Part shown: piece after piece, positions 41,873 to 52,074 of the stretch
Layout of the letters: the number at the start of each line of letters is the position of its first letter
Numbering within the stretch: position 1 is the first letter of the stretch
Source of the DNA: Mayamaea pseudoterrestris
Taxonomy: Eukaryota > Bacillariophyta > Bacillariophyceae > Sellaphorales > Sellaphoraceae
NCBI GenBank assembly: GCA_027923505.1
Contig: BROI01000016.1
Location: 310,001 to 374,000, forward strand
Length of the DNA: 64,000 bases
Direction: 5' to 3'
Notes under the pieces: model-generated
The model's input: only the letters and a program-made list of their open reading frames with translations
Database searches by the model: none
What the model was told of the DNA's origin: nothing
Position numbers and translations under genes: made by a program

Positions 41873-43500
41873 CCTCACTTGGCTTGGTGCTTGGGTCATT
41901 TGATGGCACACTATGGCACACTGCTTGGCTGCTTGGGTGAGTGCTTGGAGACACACTTGGAGCCACGGAGGGTGACAAGCTTTGTGCTGCACTGGGAAGA
42001 AGACTGGCTCCTGCACTAGGTGACTCGCTTGGCTTGGTGCTTGGGTCATTTGATGGCACACTGTGGCACACCGCTTGGGCGAGTGCTAGGAGATGCACTG
42101 GGAGCCACGGAGGTTGGTGCAGCACTGGGAAATAGGCAGGGTCATGGGCTAGGGGACTCACTCGGCTTGGCGCTTGGGTCACTTGACAGCACACTTGATA
42201 GCAAGCTGCTTGGGTGAGTGCTGGGAGACACACTGGGAGACACGGAGGGTGACAAGCTTGGTGCTGCACTGGGAAGAAGACTGGGCCCTGTGCGCTAGGT
42301 GCCTCACTTGGCTTGGTGCTTGGGTCATTTGATGGCACACTATGGCACACTGCTTGGCTGCTTGGGTGAGTGCTTGGAGACACACTTGGAGCCACGGAGG
42401 GTGACAAGCTTTGTGCTGCACTGGGAAGAAGACTGGCTCCTGCACTAGGTGACTCGCTTGGCTTGGTGCTTGGGTCATTTGATGGCACACTGTGGCACAC
42501 CGCTTGGGCGAGTGCTAGGAGATGCACTGGGAGCCATGGAGGTTGGTGCAGCACTGGGAAATAGGCAGGGTCATGGGCTAGGGGACTCACTCGGCTTGGC
42601 GCTTGGGTCACTTGACGGCACACTTGATAGCAAGCTGCTTGGGTGAGTGCTGGGAGACACACTGGGAGACACGGAGGGTGACAAGCTTGGTGCTGCACTG
42701 GGAAGAAGACTGGGCCCTGTGCGCTAGGTGCCTCACTTGGCTTGGTGCTTGGGTCATTTGATGGCACACTATGGCACACTGCTTGGCTGCTTGGGTGAGT
42801 GCTTGGAGAACACTTGGAGCCACGGAGGGTGACAAGCTTTGTGCTGCACTGGGAAGAAGACTGGCTCCTGCACTAGGTGACTCGCTTGGCTTGGTGCTTG
42901 GGTCATTTGATGGCACACTGTGGCACACCGCTTGGGCGAGTGCTAGGAGATGCACTGGGAGCCACGGAGGTTGGTGCAGCACTGGGAAATAGGCAGGGTC
43001 ATGGGCTAGGGGACTCACTCGGCTTGGCGCTTGGGTCACTTGACGGCACACTTGATAGCAAGCTGCTTGGGTGAGTGCTGGGAGACACACTGGGAGACAC
43101 GGAGGGTGACAAGCTTGGTGCTGCACTGGGAAGAAGACTGGGCCCTGTGCGCTAGGTGCCTCACTTGGCTTGGTGCTTGGGTCATTTGATGGCACACTAT
43201 GGCACACTGCTTGGCTGCTTGGGTGAGTGCTTGGAGACACACTTGGAGCCACGGAGGGTGACAAGCTTTGTGCTGCACTGGGAAGAAGACTGGCTCCTGC
43301 ACTAGGTGACTCGCTTGGCTTGGTGCTTGGGTCATTTGATGGCACACTGTGGCACACCGCTTGGGCGAGTGCTAGGAGATGCACTGGGAGCCACGGAGGT
43401 TGGTGCAGCACTGGGAAATAGGCAGGGTCATGGGCTAGGGGACTCACTCGGCTTGGCGCTTGGGTCACTTGACGGCACACTTGATAGCAAGCTGCTTGGG
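41873..43500 (-). repeat. 429-bp higher-order Pro-Ser repeat (almost four near-identical copies)
   Basis: The marker ACACTTGATAGCAAGCTGC recurs at 42191, 42620, 43048 and 43477 (spacings 429, 428, 429). Each copy contains three diverged subunits spaced about 142, 135 and 152 bp. Copies differ at only a few positions, unlike the ragged tract at 36-39.7 kb. On the minus strand the Pro-Ser sense (SVPSNDPSTKPSESPSAG) is in frame for only part of each copy; the same frame changes recur in every copy. Long minus-strand frames here (41856-42779 and 42608-43624) are therefore mixtures and are not called as genes. Confidence 0.92.
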
Positions 43501-44135
43501 TGAGTGCTGGAAGACACACTTGGAGCCACGGAAAGTGACAAGCTCTGTGCTGAACTGGGTAGAAGACTGGCTCCTGCACTAGGTGACTCACTTGGCTTGG
43601 CACTTGGGTCACTTGACAGCACACTTGATTGCAAGCTGCTTGGGGGGAGTGCTGGGAGACACACTTGGAGCCACAGAGGGTGACAAGCTTAGTGCTGCAC
43701 TGGAAAGAAGACTGGGTCCTGCACTAGGTGATTCACTTGGCTTGGTGCTTGGGTCACTTAATGGCAGGTCACTTGGTGGCACACCAGATGGCAAGCTGCA
43801 GGTGAGAGCTTGGAGACAAACTTGGAGCCACAGAGGGTGACAAGCTTGGTGCTGCACTGGGAAAGAGACTGGGTCCTGCACTAGGTGATGCACTGGGACT
43901 GGTGCTTGGATCACTTGGTGGCACACTCAATGGCAAGCTGCTGGGGTGAGTGCTGGGAGACAGACTGGGAGCCACAGAGGGGGCAAGCTTGGTGCTCCAT
44001 TGGGAAGGAGAAATAGGCCCTGCGGTAGGTGATGCACTGGCACCTGGATTACCTGATGGGTCACCTGATGGCACACCTGGTGTTCAGTTGGTGATGGGTA
44101 ACATGATGGCACACTTGGTGTTCACTGTCAGTTGA
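43501..44135 (-). repeat. diverged Pro-Ser units at the right end of the tract
   Basis: Four or five older units with more substitutions, encoding for example SVPPSDPSTSPSASPSAG and LFPSAAPSLSPSVAPS on the minus strand. The frame is kept better here than further left (43769-44074 is open for 101 codons in the Pro-Ser sense). This would be the N-terminal side of the ancestral repeat protein. Confidence 0.75.
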
Positions 44136-44873
44136 GTGCAATAGATAGACCGAGAGCCAGAGGATGACAAGCTTGGTGATAAGGAGTTGTACCATACTTC
44201 ATGCATACTTAGATGGGTTGCCCCATGATCTGTCTACTTCTGTTTATGTTCTATATGCTTAACAAGCCTGCTTGTTTGCTAATATGCAATAATGCTTTAG
44301 TACCGGTAGCACTGGTCATGTGGTGCCTTGCCACGGTAATAAAATCCATTGACCGTTATGAATCCCAAGAAGCCGTGTCCGTGTAGAAATTTGTGTAGAC
44401 CTTGTACTGAAAACGTGTTCTGCGCGCCGGAATTTTCACTTTGCCACAGGGGGAAGGGACCAATTTGACAAGAGTCAGACCAAATAGCACCACAATTTGT
44501 AGTGTAGGGCTTGACTATAGCACTGCATTTTGTAAAGGCGGGCCCGCCATCGCCATTGCTCTTGTCATCCACTACCTCCAGTTCCTTGTCGGAAGCAACA
44601 GTCCTTGCGATCAACGTCTTGTTGCAATCATGCACGCGTCGTTTTGACGGAAGCGCGGAAAGAACAAATCAGAAATTTGAAAACCAGTGAGTCACGTCTT
44701 GAAAACACGCGCCTGTTTAAGCGGCGAAACTGTCGCGCCAAGAATTGCATGCCGTGTCACAAATTCGTTCGATCGAACAACCATGGAATTCCACGCCGAT
44801 GCGTTGACTTTCTTGATTGCATCGCTGGATCATCTCACAAATCACAAAAACAGCAAAAGACAATTCAATCACC
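44136..44873. other. spacer with one possible minus-strand exon
   Basis: 44297-44635 on the minus strand is open for 112 codons with a protein-like, Cys-containing sequence (AFTKCSAIVKPYTTNCGAIW, then WQSENSGAQNTFSV). It begins at GTG and has no ATG, so it could be an exon of the Pro-Ser gene or of a lost gene. The remainder is the upstream region of the His-rich gene. Confidence 0.3.
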
Positions 44874-45083
44874 ATGACAAGTATTACACGCAAAGTTCAG
44901 CACAACATCAACAAGATGTTTCGTCGCGGCGGCATGAATGGACCAGCTGGCCACGCCGGTGGGCACGTTCACGGACATAAAGCGCACGGACATCACACGC
45001 ATGCGCACGGGCACGGACACCAAGATCCGGTTGCCAAGGCGGAGCGAAAGACCAAGGGATTTTTCCGCAAGCTGTTGAGATAG
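44874..45083 (+). CDS. small His-rich basic protein
   Basis: 69 residues from the ATG at 44874 (context CACCATGA). The N-terminus is basic (RKVQHNINKMFRRGG). Residues 27-49 hold eleven histidines in an HxH/HGH pattern. The C-terminus is basic and amphipathic (KTKGFFRKLLR). There is no signal peptide. His-rich stretches of this kind bind Ni, Zn, Cu or Co ions, so metal storage or buffering is a fair inference. The flanking positive charge could also give nucleic-acid or membrane binding. No family is recognised. It converges on the plastid membrane protein gene. Confidence 0.65.
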   Translation: MTSITRKVQHNINKMFRRGGMNGPAGHAGGHVHGHKAHGHHTHAHGHGHQDPVAKAERKTKGFFRKLLR

Positions 45084-45359
45084 ACGCAGAGGTGTTGCTT
45101 GTAAGCTGCACTTGACTGTTGTCGTGTCTCGTGCCGGGAAGAATAGGAGAAGCTTGCGGAAATGTGAATGAAAAACGGAAGCAGTAAAACGTACAATAAA
45201 ACGCAGGATAAACGAATGTTATTTATAAAAACTTGCTAGCAGACATAGTTAGAGTAAATATTACTTTGTATAGCAAAGAGCAACAAAATTGTCGGCTTGC
45301 GTGCATTTACTAAGCATCCACATCCACTGCACCAGCATCTACTAGAAAAACGACTGCTT

Positions 45360-45944
45360 CTATAGCAGCGCCGTCTCTGGCAGAGTAGCTGAAGTCGTTA
45401 CGGAATAGATAACCAGTCCAAGCACTGCTGCAGCAATGGCAAACAAAGCGTAGGCCACCACTAGTGCACCCTTGCCCAACACGCGCTGCCCACGCGACGA
45501 CTCTGGTGCATCTTCCTCGCCAATAATGACAATCGAGTCGGAGCCTGTTCCAAACGACTCGCCGAAAGCAATTCTCCTCCAGAATTCATACGTTGCAATG
45601 GCGAACGGAATGACTCCAATGATAAACACGAGAATGGTTTGCGTCGGCGAAAGAGCAAAGGTTGATGTTGCAGCATTCACCGCGCCCGTCGTCGTCGTTC
45701 CTGCTGCCATTGGTTCATCCAGGGATAGAAACAATGACGGCAGATGAAAAGAGGAACCTTGTGCCATCCAAATCTTCGAAGCGTGTAATCGTTCTGCGAA
45801 ATGGCTGTGATCAATCGACGCAACGTGTAGATTGCTCTTGATGGATACTGCTGCCGCTTTGGCGCGATTTGAACCAGAAGAACTGACGAATGCTGAGCAG
45901 CTCTTGCCAATAGATATCAATATTTTAAAGATATATAACTTCAT
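45360..45944 (-). CDS. plastid-targeted two-helix membrane protein, function unknown
   Basis: 194 residues with an ATG at 45944 and a TAG at 45360. A signal peptide ([16 protein letters not shown]) precedes Phe19 in CSAFVSS, the diatom plastid-targeting motif. The mature part has two membrane helices, about 103-122 ([19 protein letters not shown]) and 158-182 ([20 protein letters not shown]). They are joined by a hydrophilic loop with [13 protein letters not shown] and [11 protein letters not shown]. The loop plus second helix looks conserved in style, like a thylakoid or envelope protein of algae and plants, but I cannot name the family. It is divergent from dxs, and its start codon lies next to a CRE palindrome. 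Confidence 0.75.
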   Translation of the reverse strand: MKLYIFKILISIGKSCSAFVSSSGSNRAKAAAVSIKSNLHVASIDHSHFAERLHASKIWMAQGSSFHLPSLFLSLDEPMAAGTTTTGAVNAATSTFALSPTQTILVFIIGVIPFAIATYEFWRRIAFGESFGTGSDSIVIIGEEDAPESSRGQRVLGKGALVVAYALFAIAAAVLGLVIYSVTTSATLPETALL

Positions 45945-46456
45945 TATGACGTCAAGCGAGATTTTTAACGCGGCGCAAGAGTCGGAATCAAAGACTCTGC
46001 AATGGAATCGGAAGCAAAAAGTGACCAGTTTGTCGCGTCGTTCGACCTTGCTACTCTATATAAAGAGCTTTCAATTATTTTCCGACTCAACTAAATAGTC
46101 GGTATTCAATTGGTAGACATGACGGGAATCTGTCACTGCGTCAATTGACTGGGCGGCTTGACGGCCATGGTCGGTTTCCGCAGCCCGCTCCGTTTCTAAA
46201 TTTCGCTGACGTACGACCGCTCTACTATGGCGCGGAGTGTACTACGTGACGCTCATTGACGTTCCCAAGAGTCACACTTGCTCTTTTCAACCAATCAAAA
46301 CGCTCTGACACAGCGTACGTACGAAACATTCCGCATGACATGCCTCGAACATGGTGAGGTGAGGCTTTCGCAACGACCCATCAAGTCGCTGCCGACGAGC
46401 CATTATTGCAGAGCTTCTAAGCACCTTTTTGACTGCAGCAAGTGGACGTTTCAACC
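45945..46456. promoter_or_regulatory. divergent promoter region, plastid membrane protein / dxs
   Basis: About 510 bp shared by two head-to-head plastid-protein genes. It holds a CRE palindrome, a TATATAAA box at 46057-46064, and CTGACGTAC (near 46208) and TTGACGTTC (near 46258) half-sites. The TATA-like box lies about 115 bp from the minus-strand start and about 390 bp from the dxs start, so it more likely serves the minus-strand gene, if it is used at all. Confidence 0.45.
45947..45954. promoter_or_regulatory. palindromic CRE-type box (TGACGTCA)
   Basis: A perfect palindrome lies two bases upstream of the start codon of the plastid membrane protein gene on the minus strand, and about 500 bp upstream of dxs. 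Position so close to an ATG implies a very short leader or a site within the transcribed region. Function is inferred from known diatom CRE elements. Confidence 0.4.
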
Positions 46457-48921
46457 ATGAGGACGTCTCTTGCCTTGTTGTTGGCTCTTCCAGTGGTACG
46501 TTGCGCTGAATTTAGCAAGGAAGATGCCTGGGTCGGGCGAAAGAAAAATGGAGGCTGTTCGTCAAGAAGCAAATCGGATGTTCAACGAAGCAGTTTCGAT
46601 ACGATGCCCCTAGTGGTGGCATCTTCATTGCCAAGTCAAGATATCGCTACCATCATATGGAAAACATGCATTGTCATCTCGGATCAATTGGATGGACCGC
46701 CTCGTCGTAGCGATTCCGCCATGGTCGTTCGATCCTTGCTTTTTCGAAATTCAACATACGGGTTACTTACGTACCGTTTCTATTTTTCTTTCAGGTGGCG
46801 ACGGCATTTACCTCCCGCGCCTTCACTCCACGGTCCGTTAATAATGTCCTCAATGCTCAAGACTCTAATATTCCTGGTCCACCTTACCAAGGCCCCGCTG
46901 TAAAACCTATATTGGACTCGATTTCCTCGCCAGCTAACATGAAAACTCTCGACATGCGGCAGCTAAAACAATTGACTCACGAACTACGATGGGAAGTTCT
47001 GGAATCAGTTTCCAAAACGGGAGGTCACTTGAGTTCATCGCTGGGAGTCATGGAGCTGACTGTTGCGCTACATTATGTGTTTGACATGCCAGAGGATGAC
47101 ATTATATGGGACGTTTCGCACCAGTGCTACCCGCACAAGATTTTGACGGGCCGACGAGGTGGCATGGCAAAGTTGCGCCAGCTGGGTGGTATTTCCGGAT
47201 TCTGCAAGCGAAAGGAGAGCCCGTATGACTCGTTTGGAGCAGGACATTCGTCAACGAGTATCAGCGCCGCCCAAGGAATGAGCATTGCCAAAAGCATGTT
47301 GGGCAAGCGAAAGAACAATTGCATTGCTGTCATTGGTGATGGCGCAATTACTGGAGGAATGGCGTATGAAGCCATGAACTCGGCTGGATATTTGAACTCA
47401 CGAATGATTGTCATCCTCAATGACAATGGCCAAGTTAGTCTACCAACTGGAACACCTAGTGCTGGTGGCACGGTTCCTGCGTCGCAATTATCGACGTACA
47501 CATCAAACTTGCTCGTTTCCAAGCCATTCCAAGACTTTCGTGACTTTGCCAAAAGCTTTAACAAGCTACTACCAGAGAGCTTACAGGATGTCAACAAACG
47601 TATTGACGAATATGCTCGTGGTGTTGTCACGGGTGGAACGCTTTTCGAAGAACTCGGGTTTTATTACGTTGGGCCCGTGGATGGCCACGACCTCGAAAAC
47701 ATGATTCCAATTTTGGAAAAGCTTCGCGATAGCCCCAACAATAAGCCTGTTCTGCTGCATCTGAAGACGACCAAAGGCTATGGATATCCACCAGCTCTGG
47801 AAGCTAGCGACCGTATGCACGGAGTTGGAAAGTTTGACCTTGGAACCGGAAAACAAATTAAACCTTCAAAGCCATCGTCCCCAAGTTTGACATCAATTTT
47901 TGCAAACGCCTTGATTGATGCGGCTACAGAGGATCGAACCGTTGTTGGTATTACTGCGGCCATGCCAGGCGGAACAGGAATGGACATTTTCGGTCGACGC
48001 TTTCCCAAGCGAACCTTTGATGTCGGCATTGCTGAGCAGCATGCTGTTACGATGGGTGCGGGTATGGCTTGTGAAGGGCTCAAGCCCTTTGTTTGCATTT
48101 ATTCCACCTTTATGCAACGCGGCTACGACCAAGTCATGCACGATGTTGCTGTTCAAAACCTTCCCGTTCGCATGGTACTCGACCGAGCCGGTTTGGTTGG
48201 AAATGACGGTCCAACCCATCACGGATGCTACGACTTGAGCTATTTAGGGTGCATTCCAAACCTTACGATAATGGCTCCAAGTGACGAAATAGAGCTCAAA
48301 AACATGGTCATGACGCAGGCAGCCTACAACGACGGACCGACCGTCATGCGGTACCCACGCGGGACAGGCTATGGCGCAGAGAAACTGCAAAGCTTATTTG
48401 GCTACAAGCTGTTGAATGGCGAGATCCCAGCCAAGGGCGAGGTTATCCCTATCGGTAAAGGACGCGTTGTACGAAGACCGGGTGGCGCTCGAGGAAAGTC
48501 ACGCAAGGACCGTGTAGCTATTCTTTCGCTTGGTACCCGACTGCATGAATCGCTCGTGGCGGCAAATGAAGTTGAGGAAATTGACGACTCACTTGGCGTG
48601 ACTGTTGCCGATGCCCGATTTATGAAGCCGCTTGATGTTGATTTGGTAAGAGAGCTTGCCGACGATCATTCGGTCATCATAACGATTGAAGAAGGTAGCA
48701 TTGGTGGATTTGGAGATCATGTCTTACATTTCCTTGCACTTGATGGGCTTCTTGACGACGGCAACCTTAAATTCCGCCCAATGGTGATCCCAGACACTTA
48801 TTTTGAAACTGCTACACAATACGAACAATATGAACAAGCTGGTCTTAACTCGGAACATATCCGAGGGACCATTCTTCGGCTGACGAAACGAATTCATGTG
48901 CCGACACTGCAAGATGTTTAA
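46457..48921 (+). CDS. dxs: 1-deoxy-D-xylulose-5-phosphate synthase, plastid-targeted, two exons
   Basis: Exons 46457-46495 and 46795-48921 join in phase 0 to give 721 residues. DXS makes 1-deoxyxylulose 5-phosphate from pyruvate and glyceraldehyde 3-phosphate, the first and usually rate-limiting step of the plastid MEP isoprenoid pathway (carotenoids, phytol, quinones). The leader MRTSLALLLALPVVATAF ends in an ATAF plastid motif that appears only after splicing. Catalytic features include His164 in GAGHSSTS, the thiamine diphosphate motif GDGAITGG (about 194) running to NDN (about 222-224), and in the second half DRAGLVGNDGPTHHG and PRGTGYG. The length matches plant and algal DXS. Starting the second exon frame at its own GTG would lose the signal peptide. 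Confidence 0.95.
46496..46794 (+). other. dxs intron (299 bp)
   Basis: The donor is GTACGT at 46496 and the acceptor TTTCTTTCAG ends at 46794. The intron is phase 0 and falls after Val13, within the signal peptide and just before the ATAF cleavage motif. Splicing is required to join signal and enzyme. Confidence 0.88.
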
Positions 48922-49860
48922 AAACTAACGTTCCATGACTATTAAATTATGCTTAATGCGCTTTCATCGTTGATATATTAGATGTCGACCGGCGACGTTT
49001 GAGTCATTGCGATAAAGCTGTCGCCATAGGTGTCCTCGCCATGATCCTTTTGGAGAGAGGCGGTATGATAAACTTCTTGACCCTGGACTTCGGAGAAGAC
49101 TCTGCCAAGCAAAATACCGCCACTCGGCGCGACGTTAGTTCCACTCGATTTTGAGCTCCATCCCAGTTGTAATCGACGCAAGCTCTTCCATCTACCAACG
49201 TCTTCCGAGGATTGTTGGAGTACCTCGCGCTCTCTTCGCCTCCGCAAGATCAAAGTCCAATCGTTGTATGATTGATGGAGTTTCCTCGCATTCCCGTCGC
49301 CTCCGCAAATCGAGCCAAAGGAGTCGGCTATTCCCTCGGAGCAAAGGAACGGAAAGCCAGAATGTGCTGGCAGCAGTTTGCTGCTGCTGGACCGGCGATC
49401 ATCTTATCTTGTACTCAAATCCGAACGCTTACTTGTGTGCTTGATAGGGGAGTATAATGCGTACTCGAGTACGCGAGTCTCCCGACTCGGACTTACTCAC
49501 GTGCGAAGGTTGAGAAAAGATTCTCCCATTTGACGCTCCACAAGCTCAACAACTGAATAAGCCCAAGCGAGCTACTTAGATAAAAACTTGCAGTTCCATG
49601 CAAATAAGCAGACGCACATTGTAGATCCGTGATATCATCTGCGTCGGAGAGAAACGTCATCTCAATTGACAGCGAACACCTTGTACACACCGTATCCGCG
49701 AGAATTTCCCGCGTCACTTGTTGCTCGCATCACAACAAGCGAGCTGCGAACACCAGTAATACCCCGGACTGCCGAGAATTTCTTCGTTTCCAGTTTCTCT
49801 CACAAACCGCGTTACTGACTTGCTTTCAACAGCACTCGGTCTACCTCGTTCTCGAAGACT
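48922..49860. other. spacer with an uncertain minus-strand frame
   Basis: A minus-strand frame with stop at 48978 can be followed back to about 49390 without an ATG. Its end reads GRVFSEVQGQEVYHTASLQK and ends PVDI. A competing minus frame (49004-49198) also looks partly protein-like. A spliced small gene is possible, but its exon structure cannot be fixed. The rest is the upstream region of the TPR-like gene. Confidence 0.25.
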
Positions 49861-50628
49861 ATGAGCACGCCAACTTACCAGTCTTTCATTGAACGCCCAG
49901 CATACCGCGCGGCGCTCATTCTTAACAATTTTGGTGTGCGACTTCTGGAACGACATTGCTACAATCAAGCTCTGCTAACCCTCCGAGATGCACTCACCCT
50001 TTTGCCCCTTGGCGTGGACTCCGTGAACTCGATTACGTGCTGCTGCGAGGACGTTGTGGCCAAGCATGCTGGGGAACGAATCAGGTTGGCCATGTCGCGC
50101 TTGGCGGCCCCCGAGCCCCACGAAGGCGTAATGGGGCTGCGAATGCTCGATACCGACTCTCTGTCAAAGGGCAGCTCCGCGGCTCCGTCTCCCGACGTGG
50201 CGACCATCATTTATATCCAAGAACTTGACTTGTGCCAACTGTCATCGGCAGATCAAGATCCAGCTGTGTTTGCGACAAGCATCTTGATGCAAAACTTTGC
50301 CGTCGTCTACCAGTGTCTCTCGCGCTTGTTGCTGAGTGACACGGATCGTCGAGGGTTCCTGCATGGTGCCCGAGACTTGCAAAACGCTTCAAGCAAGCTT
50401 CTTCGCAATCATCGCGACGATTGCGCCGACTACCTCCGCATGTCCAGTCTTTTGCATCTGGAGGTAATCATTCTCAGCAGCTCCGTCGCGCTACTAGACG
50501 AGATGCAAGAGGAACAAGAAGCTAAGCAGCTATACAAAGAGCTCCAGGACTTGGTGGAGTGGGTTGCGGCGGGCGCCAGCTTTTGGAAATGCATGGAGCC
50601 AGAGTCAATGACCGCCGGCGCTGCCTAA
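49861..50628 (+). CDS. TPR-like hypothetical protein
   Basis: 255 residues from the ATG at 49861. It opens with a helical pair of TPR character (AALILNNFGVRLLERHCYNQ followed by ALLTLRDALTLL). A loop region (about 95-120) separates this from a second helical bundle with QNFAVVYQCLSRLLL and the C-terminal EEQEAKQLYKELQDLVEWV. There is no signal peptide or membrane segment. The layout resembles the TPR-like gene at 15911-16675, and such proteins are numerous in diatoms. Role unknown; protein-protein interaction is inferred from the fold. Confidence 0.65.
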   Translation: MSTPTYQSFIERPAYRAALILNNFGVRLLERHCYNQALLTLRDALTLLPLGVDSVNSITCCCEDVVAKHAGERIRLAMSRLAAPEPHEGVMGLRMLDTDSLSKGSSAAPSPDVATIIYIQELDLCQLSSADQDPAVFATSILMQNFAVVYQCLSRLLLSDTDRRGFLHGARDLQNASSKLLRNHRDDCADYLRMSSLLHLEVIILSSSVALLDEMQEEQEAKQLYKELQDLVEWVAAGASFWKCMEPESMTAGAA

Positions 50629-51387
50629 ATAAGACGAACATGTACACAATGCGCGTTGCACAGAGCATACTCTATAGAAGCAGCGATAAATATAAGGGAG
50701 TAACTAAGATAAACACGTTAATGTAACTAATGATTCACATGCGCATAATCCTCGTAGGCAATCCACCGAATACCGTGCGGGCGTAAATTAGCAACAGCCG
50801 CAAAAATCCTGCCGCGATCCGCTGCGGAAACAGCCAAATCAAGAGCATCGGCACATACCGGTATGGACGCGCTAAAGAGGAGATGACCTACGAAAGAGGT
50901 CTGCGAAAAAGATGGCCCGAGACCTCGATGGACGAGATGATGTTGACCGTGGTTCAAAGTCGCGCTACTGCACACACAATACTCACTCTTCGGTCCATCT
51001 ATCGCGTCGAACTTCGTGACCGCCTTCAACCGTTCTCATTCTAGCAAGCGCCCTTGGCGTCGAACCAAATGACTCTTCGGATTTTTACGCCAGGTTCATT
51101 CAACTTTGGCTGGCGGGACAGAACTCTCCGCCATTGTCCGATTCGTGACTGATAGTCACAGGACTCGCGTTTTCATGACGCCTGAAATTGGAGCACACGA
51201 ACCTTTGACGGAAAGATTCGATTCAACGAAGACGAGCGATGACCAATCATCTTCCACAGTCGCGGCAAGTTTGACGTCGGCAGTCGTCGCCATTCGGCCC
51301 GATTAGCCATCACTGCAGCTTGACAGATTTGAAGCCATTACACATACTACTACTGCATTGTACCTTACGATTGCTCTTGCTTTTACC
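50629..51387. other. intergenic, nothing recognised
   Basis: About 760 bp between two plus-strand genes. Only short frames without motifs occur on either strand (for example 50727-51029 minus). It holds the 5' flank of the small plastid-targeted gene, including a TTTGACGTCGGCA half-CRE near 51270. Confidence 0.4.
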
Positions 51388-51843
51388 ATGACCCGCTTCG
51401 TCTGCCTTGCCGTCTTGCTTGCCGCCTCTTGTCGTGCCTTTGCACCTCTACATGCGTCATTTAGAATCTCGCCGTCTAGCGCTCTGAATCTTTTGCCGCA
51501 CGAAGGATCGCAGTTGGTGGCAGCTTCGCGCACGGCGTATTCTACCAGCTCAAAGTCAGAAGACGACCAAGACCATGCTTCTCTTGACACTCCAACAGCC
51601 ATCGCTCCGTCCAAAGCCCAAGCCTTTGTCGCTCGCGTCTTTTCACTCCCAGCCTCCATTCGCCATCCACACTCACCGGAAGCGGAAACGGACGATGGAG
51701 TATTGTATCCCATTGTTGGCTTTTGCCTCGTCAAGGGAGGCAAGGCGCTGCCAACGACGAGTAATCCGGCCTGTCGCATTCCGCCGCGCGATGAAGAACT
51801 ATATGGCTGGTTTCGGGCGCCGCTAAAGTCAGTCAAACCATAA
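51388..51843 (+). CDS. small plastid-targeted protein of unknown function
   Basis: 151 residues from the ATG at 51388; the frame is open ten codons further but without ATG. The signal peptide MTRFVCLAVLLAASCRA is followed by Phe18 in CRAFAPLHA, nearly the textbook ASAFAP motif, then a Ser-rich transit peptide. The mature part is short, with a C-terminal segment around VLYPIVGFCLVKGGKALP and PRDEELYGWFRAP. No domain is recognised. An antisense frame of 193 codons (51303-51884) lies over it and is judged a shadow, because the plus frame has the targeting signal. Confidence 0.68.
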   Translation: MTRFVCLAVLLAASCRAFAPLHASFRISPSSALNLLPHEGSQLVAASRTAYSTSSKSEDDQDHASLDTPTAIAPSKAQAFVARVFSLPASIRHPHSPEAETDDGVLYPIVGFCLVKGGKALPTTSNPACRIPPRDEELYGWFRAPLKSVKP

Positions 51844-52074
51844 GACAAGACGCGAAACATGGTTGACATGTGGAGTATTAGCAAGAAGGCTTGCGTTTGT
51901 GGAAGGCGTGAAGGATTGGATTGAGCGATGAGCTGTTCAATTCTCTGTATCGTCGCCTTGGCATGCGCTTGCGCACATTTATATTGTATATTAGCTAAAA
52001 AACGTTACATATTTTTATCTCGCTTAACTATTAAAATTCTACTGGAAGTACTATTGCATAGCAAAATACACGTT

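Noticed and set aside
41856-43624. Two minus-strand ORFs of 307 and 338 codons
   Set aside because: They run through the 429-bp repeat in mixed frames; only part of each repeat is in the Pro-Ser sense.
46795-46797. GTG at the start of dxs exon 2 as the initiation codon
   Set aside because: It lies directly after a consensus 3' splice site, and the upstream exon supplies a signal peptide that completes the ATAF motif.
51303-51884. 193-codon minus-strand ORF
   Set aside because: It is antisense to the small gene with a clear AFAP plastid-targeting leader and has no features of its own.
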